23,530 bases of DNA, taken from contig CAKOOW010000018.1 of NCBI GenBank assembly GCA_934098445.1, forward strand, positions 1-23,530, written 5' to 3'. The position numbers were made by a program, and so were the translations under genes. Below the pieces are notes generated by a model, which saw only the letters and a program-made list of their open reading frames with translations, had not been told where the DNA came from and searched no databases. Shown here piece by piece: positions 5,698 to 14,842 of this stretch. The stretch comes from an uncultured Bacilli bacterium. GTDB taxonomy: Bacteria > Bacillota_I > Bacilli_A > RF39 > UBA660. Within the stretch, counting starts at the first letter, position 1, and the number at the start of each line of letters is the position of its first letter.

Positions 5698-8600
5698 ATG
5701 ACTAAAAATAATAAATATAAATTATATCTTAATTATAAACTTTATGGCTTAATTATTATTGTCTTAATATGTTTATATCTTTTTATTAGAATTCCTACCT
5801 GGTCCGAAACTACTTCTTCTTCGGCTTATGATGGCGTCGTAGCCACTTCTTTTTCCTCAGGTAATGGTAGTCAAGAAAATCCTTATCAAATTACTACTCC
5901 TAATGAACTAGCTTATTTTCAGAAAGTCTTAGAGAGTAGTGATGCTAATCTTTACTTAGATAAGTATTATGTTATTACTAATGATTTGGACTTTGGCAAT
6001 TACTTATTAAGTATTAATAATAAAGAAGCTTTTACAGGCTCTCTTGATGGAAGAGGTCATAAGATATCTAATTTTAAATTAGAAGAGTCTTTATTTAATG
6101 ACTTAAATACAGCAAAGATATCTAATCTTAATTTTACAGGAGCATCTTTAAATGTTTCTAAGACCGGAGCTTTCTTAGCGAAGAATGCTAATACTATTGA
6201 AGTTTCGCTCTTAGCCATTAGTATGGATGCTACCGGTTCTAAAGACAGTAAAATAGCCTCTTTAGTTTATAAAGATTCTAATTCTTCCTATGAAAAGATT
6301 ATTCTTAATACTAATTTTAAATCAAGTGATACTGATAATAAGACTATTGCTTATGATATAGAAAATACTAAGATTAATTATCTTCTAAGTAAAGAAGATG
6401 TATATGATGATTATAAAACCAATACTAATACTCAGATAGATAATACTTATAAATATAGAATTACTGGTAATAAGATTACTTATGATGATAATGTCTTAGA
6501 AAACTTTGAGACTTCTGATTTAATAGTAAGTATTAATAAAGATAAAGTATCTTTTGTTAATAAAAATGAATTAGTTAATCCGATTGCTTTAAGTCCTAAA
6601 GAAAATTTAACTTTTAGTCCTGAAAATAGTGGTATATCAGAAGATACGATTTATGTTAATGACTTAGAAGCTGATTGGAATTATTATGAAGCTAAAAACT
6701 TTGTCGAAACAGGAGGAACCCTACCAACATTTACTAGTCAAAATAAATATAATATTCATAATATGGTTCGAGTTATGATTACTTATGATGCCAATGGAGG
6801 CTCTATATCTTTAGATGAGACTAAAAATAAGATGGTTTATTATAAGTGGTATCCTGTAGTTGATGGTAAAGTTAATATAGAACTTATTGATAATCCTTTT
6901 ACTAATAGACCTAATGACAAGGGATTTAATGGGTGGATAAGTGATACCCAAAATACTTTGATTACCTTTGATTATGATAATTATAAGAGATATGCTATCA
7001 TAACTCCCACTAAAAACGGAGATAAATATAATGATATTATCTTGAACTTACATGCATCTTGGATTAGTGCTAAAGTAAGTTATATATCATCTAATAATTG
7101 GAATAGCGTCTTCAATAACTTTGATGATAAAAAATTACAAAAAGTCCAAACGGTAAAAAGAGTATGTGATGAGTATGATATGACTGGTTATTATTACCAA
7201 AAAAAAGCCGGATATCGTGAATATTATAGTGGTTATAATTCACAAGGTAGATATCAAAACAATACTAGGTGTTGGCAAAATAGCTGTACTTACTATGTCA
7301 AGATTAATAATGAATCATATGATGAAAATAATACTTATTATTATTTAAATAATGGCTATATGACAGTTCTTGATCCTAGTAGATTAAATATCCATTGTGA
7401 AGATATTGTTGATGCTAGTTTTGATAATCAAATAATGGCGGGATACTTTATCCCTAGAGAATTTAGTTATAATGCCTCTTATGATGGTTATTATAATGCC
7501 GATGGTAAAATGGTAAGTGGTAAGTGTAATAGCTCATCTTGTACTTATTATGAATACTTACAAAATACGGCGGATAATCTTTTTGATCGCAATAATACTT
7601 ATTATTATATGGCTACTAGAGATACTAATATAGCCGTTTTGACGGGGTCTTTTCAAGGAAATTGGACCAGTAGTAAACCATTTACTTTTACGGGTTTATA
7701 TAATGGGGTAAAACATAGTACTTATTGGCGTCCTGAGACTAGTGGCGGCGGCTGGTGGGGTAGTAACGAAACAAAAGTTAATATCTATAATGATACCACT
7801 ATCGAAAATTTGGAAATTTATAGTACTACCCGTAAGACTAATAATAATGCGGAAGCTAGTAATGCTATTATTGCTAATTGGCATAATTTGAAAATTGGGC
7901 GTGGAATTAGACAAAATGGTTCTTATGTAAATATTGAATCCATTGTTGGCGGTGATAGTTATACCGGTAGTAGTGGCAATGATTCTACTTATAATTTGCT
8001 AATCGAATCGGGAGTATATAATTCTGCTTCCCTAACTCATGATGCTAATACCAATAGTTGGAATTCAGATACTGACTATGTAAATGCTACTGTTGTTTAT
8101 GGCTCTGATTATGACCGCGTAACTGGCAATAATAGTAATTTAGAATTTTATTACTGTGTCGGTGGTTCTTGGGGGGGAGATATCTATTCTTCTTCGGAAG
8201 TTGGGATGAAAACCATTGTTAAAAGTGGTTCCTTTGGAACAGGAAAATATGATTTGACAACCGGAATTTATGTGGGTGGTCGTTATGGGGGAACTCATTA
8301 TACCGCAAGACAGATAAAGGTAGAAGGCGGTTGGATTTACAATCTAATTGGTGGCCCTTTAAGCGCTAGTAATCGCTCTAATGTTAACGATACTTATATT
8401 TACCAGACTGGTGGTACGATTGATATGATAACTGGGGGAGCTGGGCAAACCGCTACTTATGGTAATCGAATTATCGCTTTAACTGGTGGTAAAGTAAATT
8501 ATAGTGTTTTTGCTGGTTCTAATGGATCAACAGGTAGCGGTTCCGATGGTACCGTAAATGGTACTGGCTTCATCTATATTGGAGGTAATGCCATAATTGG

Positions 8601-11600
8601 TGATGAAACCTTGGTTAATAATAATACCACTCTTTTCGGAAGTGAAGCGGGTAGTGTTTTTGGAATTGGTAACGGAAGATCAGGAACTTCATCAATTGGT
8701 TCTAGTGATAATTCTAATATTTTAATAACCGGGAATGCTTTAATAAATAATAGCGTCTATGGGGGTGGCAATTACGGCGCTACTGGTATTAGTAGTACTA
8801 GCTCATCTAGTTATACTAAAATATCTATTAATGGGGGTACGATAAAGAAAAATGTCTACGGTGGCGGTAACCAGAATGGCTCCGGTAGTAGCAGTAAAAC
8901 CGCTAGTATTAGTATCGAAATGACATCAGGAGTAGTAGAAGGTAATATCTATGGTGGCTCCAATGTCAGTGGAACCGTCTATGGTGATGCAACCTTAAAT
9001 ATTTTAGGCGGTACCATTAATAATAATATCTATGGTGGGGGTAAGGGTTCTAATACCTTCGTAAGAGATAATAGTACGGTAAATATCGGTAGTCAAAATC
9101 AAAATTTAACGATTAACGGTAATGTTTATGGTGGTAGTGCACTAGGTACAGTTAATGGAACTAGTAGTAATAATCCATCTGGTGGTAATACTTTTGTTAC
9201 GGTAAATAACGGGGTAATAACTGGTGATGTCTTCGGTGGGGGCGAAGGAGAAACTAATAGTACTCCTTATGTTTTAGGAAATGTTACCGTGACCATTAAT
9301 GATGGCAATATTGGCCGTGTTTTTGGCGGTCATGATAAATCAGGCTCTCTATCTAATAAAGTAATTGTTTCTCTAAAAGGGGGAACAGTTGGTGATGTCT
9401 TTGGGGGTGGCAATAGATCTAGTGTTACGACTACTAATGTTTATCAAGAAGGGACAACTTGTAATAATCTTTATGGTGGCTCCAATATTAGTGGTGATGT
9501 TACTACCGCTAATATCACTATTACCGGTGGTCATAGTTATAATGTCTTTGGCGGTAATAACGAAGGCGGCAATGTAACTACCACTAATGTAAATGTTTCT
9601 AAAGGCTATATAACTAATCTTTTTGGCGGCGGCAATAAAGTTCCTACGACCACTACTAACCTAACTATCAGTGGCAATGATGATACGATTGCTAACGTTT
9701 ATGGTGGTGGTAATGCCGCTAATGCTACTAATGTAAGTATTATTCAAGAGGGTGGCACCATAACTAATCTTTATGGTGGCTCTAATAAAAGTGGCAGCGT
9801 AGATAAAGTAATTATTAATCATAACCAAGGAACAACTCTTAATCTTTATGGTGGCAATAACGAGGGTGGTAATACTGTTACTACGACGATTGATTATCTT
9901 AATGGAAATACGACTAATCTTTATGGCGGTGGTAATAAAACTAACAGTGCCACTTCCACAATTAATGTAACAAATGGAACTATTGCCAATTTATTTGGCG
10001 GTGGTAATGAAGCCGGAATAGATGATACGACTATCAATATCGCTAACGGTCAATTTCAAAATGTTTATGGGGGCTCTAATAAAAGTGGCACCGTAACTAA
10101 TACCACGATAACCGTTACAACGGGTAATATTACTAATCTTTATGGCGGTAATAATGAAGGTGGTAATACCGTAAATCCGCTTGTCAAGATTATAAATGGT
10201 ACTATTGATAATGTTTATGGGGGCGGTAATTTAGCCTATGCCGATAAAAGTAATGTTACTATTGAAGCTGGTAATTTTAAAACTATCTATGGTGGGGGAA
10301 ACGAGGCGGCAATTACCAATTCTACTTCTTTAATTATTAATGGTGGCACTATTGCTAGTAATATTTATGGCGGCGGAAATTATGGTACTGTTGGTCAAAA
10401 TACCACCGTTAAGATTAGCAACGCCACTATCCAAGGAAGTGCTTATGCTGGTGGTAACGGTTCCTTAGCCACCGTTCAAGGTAATACCAGTATAAACGTT
10501 AGTGGTAATACAATTATTGGAACCGAGAGCAGTAAAACTCCCTTATCCGGTAGCCTTTTTGGGGGCGGTAATGCCGCTGCTACGGGCTTAGAAAATGCCA
10601 ATAATTCTACCACCATTGTTAATATTACCGGTGGCACTATTTATGGTAATGTTTATGGCGGTGCTAATACATCAACTATTTATGGTAAATCTAATGTTTA
10701 CATAGGTAAAAATGCCGTCTTAGAAAATAATAGTAATCTTAATTATGATGATACAACTACTACTTACAGTAATTCTACTAGTAAGTTAACATATACTGCT
10801 GACTTTAAAAATGCTAATGGTAATTACTGGAATAGTTTTATAAATATTGCTAATACTTCTTCTAATCCCCTTAAAAACTTTACTTTAATTTTAGATACTG
10901 GTGATAATGAATTAAAAGAATGTTATAACTGTAAATTTACTAAAGAAGGTAGTCTAACTTATATAACTCCTAATATCTATACGGAAGGTCAAACTGTCAT
11001 TGATGCTAATAGTACTCTAACTTTAAATGGCTACTGGCAGGTTACGGATTCTAAGAAAATTAAAATCTTAGGATTTTACTCCGATAATCAGGATATTCCT
11101 AGTACTTCAGCTGCTGATATTAATATTAAAGGAACCATATTTGGGGGAGGAGAAGCTAATGCTAGTGGCGATGAAAACTACGATTACTCCTTTATCAGTG
11201 TTACTAATGGTATTAATATTAAAATTGATGGCAAAGATTATTCTAACTTTAATACTTATGGTTCCATCTTTGGAAGTGGTAATGCCTCTAGTACTAATGG
11301 TCTTAGTACCATAACTATTAAAAACTATGGAACTAGTAGTAATCCTCATAAGAATATATCTATTCAAAGAACAAATGTTTTAACTATAGATAATTCTAGT
11401 ATTATGTTAAGTGGAGCTACTGATAGAACTAATGAATATAGTGATGTTTTATTCTCTTTAAGTATTATTGATGATTTAAAACTTCAAAATAATTCTAGTT
11501 TATATTTAGATAATGGGGCTAATCTCTTGAAGAAATTAGAAAGCCTAGATAAAGATGGTAATATTGAGACGGTAAGTATTGATGATGATACTAAAACTGT

Positions 11601-13857
11601 TACTAAGAATGTAGATAATCGTGTTTACTTATTAGAGGGGCGAAACTTAAATATTGCGACTAATGAAGCTGTTACTAGTTATGGTATTATGAGTGGGCAA
11701 GCTTTCTTAGGAATGTATACCCATACCCGCGAGGGATTACCTAATACTGGAATATATAATTCTATTTATAATTATGGAGATACTCTATCTTGGAAAGATA
11801 TGCCTAATAAAGGTAGTTATGTCTTAGGACTTCATATGACAAATCATGATATTAATAAAGATGGTTTCTATAGTAATTTTATGGACGAAGAGACTAATAC
11901 TAATATCGTTAAGATAATAGATCCTACGCCTAAAGATTCTAACTTTTATATGTGGATTATTGGCGAAGCCGTCATTGAATATAATATCTCTTTAGTAGCT
12001 AGTAAATATTCGACCCTAGGCTCTACCGAACTAACTTTCTTAGAATTTTCTAAACCTAATACCTCCTTCCAAATCTTAGGATTTGATTACTCTAATTTAG
12101 CTAATGGTATTAATCTTATAGATAAAAATAATATCTCCCGACAAGCTAAGACCGAAGAAGAAGCTAATAATAACTTTGCTTTAGCTATGGAATCTTCAAA
12201 TCAAGGTTGGTTAACTAATGGAAATACTACTTTTAAGTCTACAGAACCAAGTATTAGTGGTACTTCTTATTATGCCGGTGATAGTACATCGATGGTTCCT
12301 TCTTTACTATTTTATCTATATCATAGTAAAAACTTAACCGAAACCAAAAAGATGGGAACCGTAAGTATAAGTATTATGGCTATAACCGCCTTAGATGCTT
12401 TAACTAATGAGACCAAAAGATTAGTAATTAATATTGACTTATCAACCGCCCTTTATCAAACTAATGAATATGAAGCCGCGATGACTCCTGGCGATAAATA
12501 TAGTCTATTTGCATCTACTTCGACTAATATTACTACTGGTAGTAAATTTAGTGCTTATTACTCTTTATTTGGAGAAGATGTTAATCTTTATAAAGAAGGG
12601 TATCATCGTACTTTAGTATCATCTTATGCCTTACCAGCTAATACCAAAATAACTATGTTAGATATTATTGAAGGAAGTCCTAAATACTATTATCATATAA
12701 TAACTACTTCCGAAGAAGAAAAAGCTAAACAAGATTTACAAACTCTAGGAGAAGCAACTTATGATTTTTCTATTTTTACGGTTATGGGTTCTACTAGTAA
12801 TAATAGTCATTATGATGATGAGGCTATGAATAAAATCTATTACAAGAATAATGATTCTGATGAAGAGTTTATCTTTATAGTAGACTTTAGTGCTACTTCC
12901 TTAGAAAATGATGCTCTAGATAATTCTTTATTAGTTGAACTAAGAGATAAGAATAATCAAACTATCTATAGTGTCTTAGGAATAGAACATGAAAATATGC
13001 ATTATAACCTCTATTATAATAAAGACTCTATAATAAATATAAATGCCACTATCGATAAAAACCCTCTCTATGTAGGTAATAATGCTATAATTAATCTAAG
13101 TACTAATTATCAAAATTTATCCGTAGGATCTAATACTATTTATGATACTAAATATTTTGATTCTAAATTAGGTTTAAAGATAATTCTAAAAGATAAAGAT
13201 GGTAACGTGGTAACTGGTAACGGTCTAATTGGCGCTTATTTTCTCCTAGATGGGAAAAGATATTATCCTGATGTAGATGGAACCACGAGAATAAAAATAG
13301 CCGATAAAGTAGGTAATGTTAATAGATGGTTAGAATTTAATACTGAAAATGCCAGTATTGCTACCGGAACTTATAAAATAGTAATCGAAACTTTTGGCTC
13401 TGTAGATGGAATTTATTATGGTACTGATGTTTCGGCTAAAAAAGAACTAAATCTAACGATTATAAATAGTATTTATGGTCTAAAATCAACCTTAGAACCC
13501 GAAAATACTATAATTGATACTTCTAAAGAAGAAGGTAATAAGAATCTGAAATTTACTATTTCTTATGACTCTGGTTTAAATACTCCTATTATCAGAATGA
13601 GTCTATATCGTCGTAAGTATGATAATATTTATGATACCGAGTATGAATTAGTTGATTTAAATGACTATGTAGACCAAGCTCTCTTTAAGACCGATAATCC
13701 TTATGAATATATCTTAATAAAAGATCCTAATGCTATAAATGAATTAAATCTTCTCTTAAAAAACAATGTTAAGACCGGTACTTATCGCTTGGAATTTAAA
13801 TTATATGATGATAATACTTATATAGGTGGTACTAAAAACTATATAATAATTAAGTGA
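5698..13857 (+). CDS. Giant beta-solenoid surface protein (2719 residues)
   Basis: Start ATG after AAGGAG (5687-5692). Residues 15-30 form a membrane segment or long signal; S41-S-A43 could be a normal signal-peptidase site. Residues ~60-160 (NPYQITTPNELAYF, LDGRGHKISNF) look like a GLUG-type beta-helix start. Residues ~357-456 (MITYDANGG ... FNGWIS) resemble an InlB B-repeat/Flg_new domain. Residues 486-648 are a duplicated Tyr-rich module with C-x4-C pairs. Residues ~690-1930 are a Gly/Asn-rich solenoid with about two dozen [YF]GG[GSN]N coils. Residues ~2090-2719 form beta-sandwich-like segments. There is no LPxTG, GW or SLH signal at the C-terminus, which ends IGGTKNYIIIK, so attachment is probably by the N-terminal segment or by binding the TasA-like fibres. 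It is most likely an adhesin; the ligand is unknown. Confidence 0.85.
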   Translation: MTKNNKYKLYLNYKLYGLIIIVLICLYLFIRIPTWSETTSSSAYDGVVATSFSSGNGSQENPYQITTPNELAYFQKVLESSDANLYLDKYYVITNDLDFGNYLLSINNKEAFTGSLDGRGHKISNFKLEESLFNDLNTAKISNLNFTGASLNVSKTGAFLAKNANTIEVSLLAISMDATGSKDSKIASLVYKDSNSSYEKIILNTNFKSSDTDNKTIAYDIENTKINYLLSKEDVYDDYKTNTNTQIDNTYKYRITGNKITYDDNVLENFETSDLIVSINKDKVSFVNKNELVNPIALSPKENLTFSPENSGISEDTIYVNDLEADWNYYEAKNFVETGGTLPTFTSQNKYNIHNMVRVMITYDANGGSISLDETKNKMVYYKWYPVVDGKVNIELIDNPFTNRPNDKGFNGWISDTQNTLITFDYDNYKRYAIITPTKNGDKYNDIILNLHASWISAKVSYISSNNWNSVFNNFDDKKLQKVQTVKRVCDEYDMTGYYYQKKAGYREYYSGYNSQGRYQNNTRCWQNSCTYYVKINNESYDENNTYYYLNNGYMTVLDPSRLNIHCEDIVDASFDNQIMAGYFIPREFSYNASYDGYYNADGKMVSGKCNSSSCTYYEYLQNTADNLFDRNNTYYYMATRDTNIAVLTGSFQGNWTSSKPFTFTGLYNGVKHSTYWRPETSGGGWWGSNETKVNIYNDTTIENLEIYSTTRKTNNNAEASNAIIANWHNLKIGRGIRQNGSYVNIESIVGGDSYTGSSGNDSTYNLLIESGVYNSASLTHDANTNSWNSDTDYVNATVVYGSDYDRVTGNNSNLEFYYCVGGSWGGDIYSSSEVGMKTIVKSGSFGTGKYDLTTGIYVGGRYGGTHYTARQIKVEGGWIYNLIGGPLSASNRSNVNDTYIYQTGGTIDMITGGAGQTATYGNRIIALTGGKVNYSVFAGSNGSTGSGSDGTVNGTGFIYIGGNAIIGDETLVNNNTTLFGSEAGSVFGIGNGRSGTSSIGSSDNSNILITGNALINNSVYGGGNYGATGISSTSSSSYTKISINGGTIKKNVYGGGNQNGSGSSSKTASISIEMTSGVVEGNIYGGSNVSGTVYGDATLNILGGTINNNIYGGGKGSNTFVRDNSTVNIGSQNQNLTINGNVYGGSALGTVNGTSSNNPSGGNTFVTVNNGVITGDVFGGGEGETNSTPYVLGNVTVTINDGNIGRVFGGHDKSGSLSNKVIVSLKGGTVGDVFGGGNRSSVTTTNVYQEGTTCNNLYGGSNISGDVTTANITITGGHSYNVFGGNNEGGNVTTTNVNVSKGYITNLFGGGNKVPTTTTNLTISGNDDTIANVYGGGNAANATNVSIIQEGGTITNLYGGSNKSGSVDKVIINHNQGTTLNLYGGNNEGGNTVTTTIDYLNGNTTNLYGGGNKTNSATSTINVTNGTIANLFGGGNEAGIDDTTINIANGQFQNVYGGSNKSGTVTNTTITVTTGNITNLYGGNNEGGNTVNPLVKIINGTIDNVYGGGNLAYADKSNVTIEAGNFKTIYGGGNEAAITNSTSLIINGGTIASNIYGGGNYGTVGQNTTVKISNATIQGSAYAGGNGSLATVQGNTSINVSGNTIIGTESSKTPLSGSLFGGGNAAATGLENANNSTTIVNITGGTIYGNVYGGANTSTIYGKSNVYIGKNAVLENNSNLNYDDTTTTYSNSTSKLTYTADFKNANGNYWNSFINIANTSSNPLKNFTLILDTGDNELKECYNCKFTKEGSLTYITPNIYTEGQTVIDANSTLTLNGYWQVTDSKKIKILGFYSDNQDIPSTSAADINIKGTIFGGGEANASGDENYDYSFISVTNGINIKIDGKDYSNFNTYGSIFGSGNASSTNGLSTITIKNYGTSSNPHKNISIQRTNVLTIDNSSIMLSGATDRTNEYSDVLFSLSIIDDLKLQNNSSLYLDNGANLLKKLESLDKDGNIETVSIDDDTKTVTKNVDNRVYLLEGRNLNIATNEAVTSYGIMSGQAFLGMYTHTREGLPNTGIYNSIYNYGDTLSWKDMPNKGSYVLGLHMTNHDINKDGFYSNFMDEETNTNIVKIIDPTPKDSNFYMWIIGEAVIEYNISLVASKYSTLGSTELTFLEFSKPNTSFQILGFDYSNLANGINLIDKNNISRQAKTEEEANNNFALAMESSNQGWLTNGNTTFKSTEPSISGTSYYAGDSTSMVPSLLFYLYHSKNLTETKKMGTVSISIMAITALDALTNETKRLVINIDLSTALYQTNEYEAAMTPGDKYSLFASTSTNITTGSKFSAYYSLFGEDVNLYKEGYHRTLVSSYALPANTKITMLDIIEGSPKYYYHIITTSEEEKAKQDLQTLGEATYDFSIFTVMGSTSNNSHYDDEAMNKIYYKNNDSDEEFIFIVDFSATSLENDALDNSLLVELRDKNNQTIYSVLGIEHENMHYNLYYNKDSIININATIDKNPLYVGNNAIINLSTNYQNLSVGSNTIYDTKYFDSKLGLKIILKDKDGNVVTGNGLIGAYFLLDGKRYYPDVDGTTRIKIADKVGNVNRWLEFNTENASIATGTYKIVIETFGSVDGIYYGTDVSAKKELNLTIINSIYGLKSTLEPENTIIDTSKEEGNKNLKFTISYDSGLNTPIIRMSLYRRKYDNIYDTEYELVDLNDYVDQALFKTDNPYEYILIKDPNAINELNLLLKNNVKTGTYRLEFKLYDDNTYIGGTKNYIIIK
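7153..7641 (+). repeat. Tandem Tyr-rich, Cys-containing module in the giant protein
   Basis: Two related protein segments, residues ~486-556 and ~563-648. Each opens with a lone Cys (C490, C567), then has a C-x4-C-T-Y-Y block (C525/C530 as CWQNSCTYY; C610/C615 as CNSSSCTYY) and ends in NNTYYY followed by a hydrophobic strand. The fixed order shows an internal duplication. Three cysteines per copy are unusual for an extracellular protein of this kind and could form disulfides. Confidence 0.7.
8749..10680 (+). repeat. [YF]GGGN coil-repeat array of the beta-solenoid
   Basis: Residues ~1018-1661 of the giant protein. I count about 24 coils with the pattern G-[TNV]-[IF]-x-x-N-[LVI]-[YF]-GG-[GSN]-N followed by a Thr/Asn/Val-rich strand. 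Spacing is 24-26 residues in the regular centre and looser at both ends. Later degenerate coils (IFGGGEA, IFGSGNA) extend to about base 11300. The regular turns with Asn ladders suggest a right-handed beta-helix stalk. Confidence 0.8.
9466..10359 (+). repeat. Three tandem ~100-residue super-repeats (four coils each)
   Basis: Coil types recur in fixed order: GGSN[IK]SG, GGNNEGGN, GGGN[KL], GGGN[AE]. The cycle occurs three times, at 9466-9765, 9766-10059 and 10060-10359 (300, 294 and 300 bases; residues 1257-1554). The four-coil unit must have been duplicated as a block. DNA copies have diverged beyond the core, so the duplication is old or the glycine core is selected. Confidence 0.8.
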
Positions 13858-13865
13858 GGTAAAAT

Positions 13866-13976
13866 ATGAATGTTAATGACTTAGAAGTAAAAGAATTATT
13901 AGATATCTATAAAATATTATTAGAATATTTAGAATATTTAGATACAGAAAAAAAGAAAGTAGAGGATTCTAAATGA
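13866..13976 (+). CDS. Small 36-residue helical ORF
   Basis: A short ORF between the giant gene and the coiled-coil gene. GAGG (13856-13859) overlaps the giant gene's TGA and sits 6 bases before this ATG. Its own stop TGA overlaps the ATG of the next gene at 13973 (ATGA), so it is translationally coupled on both sides. The product begins MNVNDLEVKELL and contains LLEYLEYLDTEKKKVED, an acidic/basic amphipathic helix likely to form a coiled coil. The LEYLEYL part comes from a tandem 9-base repeat (13920-13937). The well-placed ribosome site and double overlap support real expression. Function is unknown; it may bind the coiled-coil product downstream or only couple translation. Confidence 0.65.
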   Translation: MNVNDLEVKELLDIYKILLEYLEYLDTEKKKVEDSK

Positions 13977-14647
13977 AAGAAAATTTATTAAAGGAAATTA
14001 ATGATTTTAAGACGGTTTTAGAGACAATGCCTACTAATAATATTAAGAATAGAACTAATAAAGAAAAGGTTATTTTAGAAGAAAAAGAAAATAAACAACA
14101 ACTCTTAAACAAGGTAACTACTAAACTAAAAATTTTTAAAGAATCTTTTTCTTCTTTAAAACCTAATAGTAAAATTGATGATATTAATAAATCTTTAGAG
14201 ACTTGTAAATTCTTAAATGAATGGAATAAGTATAATACAGCTTATGAAAAGATGCATTTAGACTATTATTTATACTTATTATCTCATTACTATAAAGAAG
14301 ACCTAAAGACCGTAAATGAATGGCTCTTAACGATATTTAAAGCCTTTAAGACCGTAGGACTTAATATTACCTATGAAGATTTTAATTATAATACTTATGC
14401 TAAAAAATATATTAAGACTTTATTGGAAGAAAAAGAAGATACTAAAAAAATATTTGATGAAGTATATTGGCAGTGTCCTAATCTTATCAAGACCATAGAA
14501 GTTAATATTAAAGGGATTTATTTAGCCAATGAATCTAAGATAGAACGTTATTCTCAAGAACGTCATAATAAGTATTTAGAAACCCATCAAGAAGCTGATT
14601 TAATTAATCTAAGAAAAGAATTAGTAAAAGAGCGTAATGACATTTAA
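13973..14647 (+). CDS. Coiled-coil protein, N-terminal part (interrupted by an in-frame TAA)
   Basis: 224 codons from an ATG that overlaps the 36-residue ORF's stop, ending at TAA 14645-14647. The product is cytoplasmic in character: no signal or membrane segment, very rich in Lys, Glu, Asn and Leu, mostly helical. An example is NKSLETCKFLNEWNKYNTAY. I recognise no domain. After the TAA the same frame stays open for another 277 codons to 15478 and has the same composition. Thus this and the ORF starting at 14843 are very probably one 502-codon gene broken by a nonsense codon or a base error. As it stands the product would be truncated. It is the last gene of the giant-adhesin unit; a role in supporting that protein from inside the cell is speculation. 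Confidence 0.65.
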   Translation: MKENLLKEINDFKTVLETMPTNNIKNRTNKEKVILEEKENKQQLLNKVTTKLKIFKESFSSLKPNSKIDDINKSLETCKFLNEWNKYNTAYEKMHLDYYLYLLSHYYKEDLKTVNEWLLTIFKAFKTVGLNITYEDFNYNTYAKKYIKTLLEEKEDTKKIFDEVYWQCPNLIKTIEVNIKGIYLANESKIERYSQERHNKYLETHQEADLINLRKELVKERNDI

Positions 14648-14842
14648 AATAAAGATACTTATTATTTAATAGATAATTTTGTTACCAAGAAATGGAGTAT
14701 TAGTGATTATGCTCCTAATAGTATCGAAAAACTAGTAACTAAATACTTTGGTAATAATAATAATTTAGCCGAAATAGGTAAATTAAAACAAACTCTTCTT
14801 GAGTATAATCTAATCGTTAAATATATAACCCTCTTAGAAGAT

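Noticed and set aside
8749..10680. CRISPR-like or noncoding DNA repeats
   Set aside because: The repeats are in one long ORF, vary at third positions, keep codon periodicity and have no constant spacer layout; they are protein coil repeats.
11107..11367. Minus-strand ORF inside the giant gene (and similar ones at 7696-7914 and 9389-9577 plus)
   Set aside because: Shadow frames of the Asn/Thr/Ile-rich giant protein with no ribosome sites or promoters.
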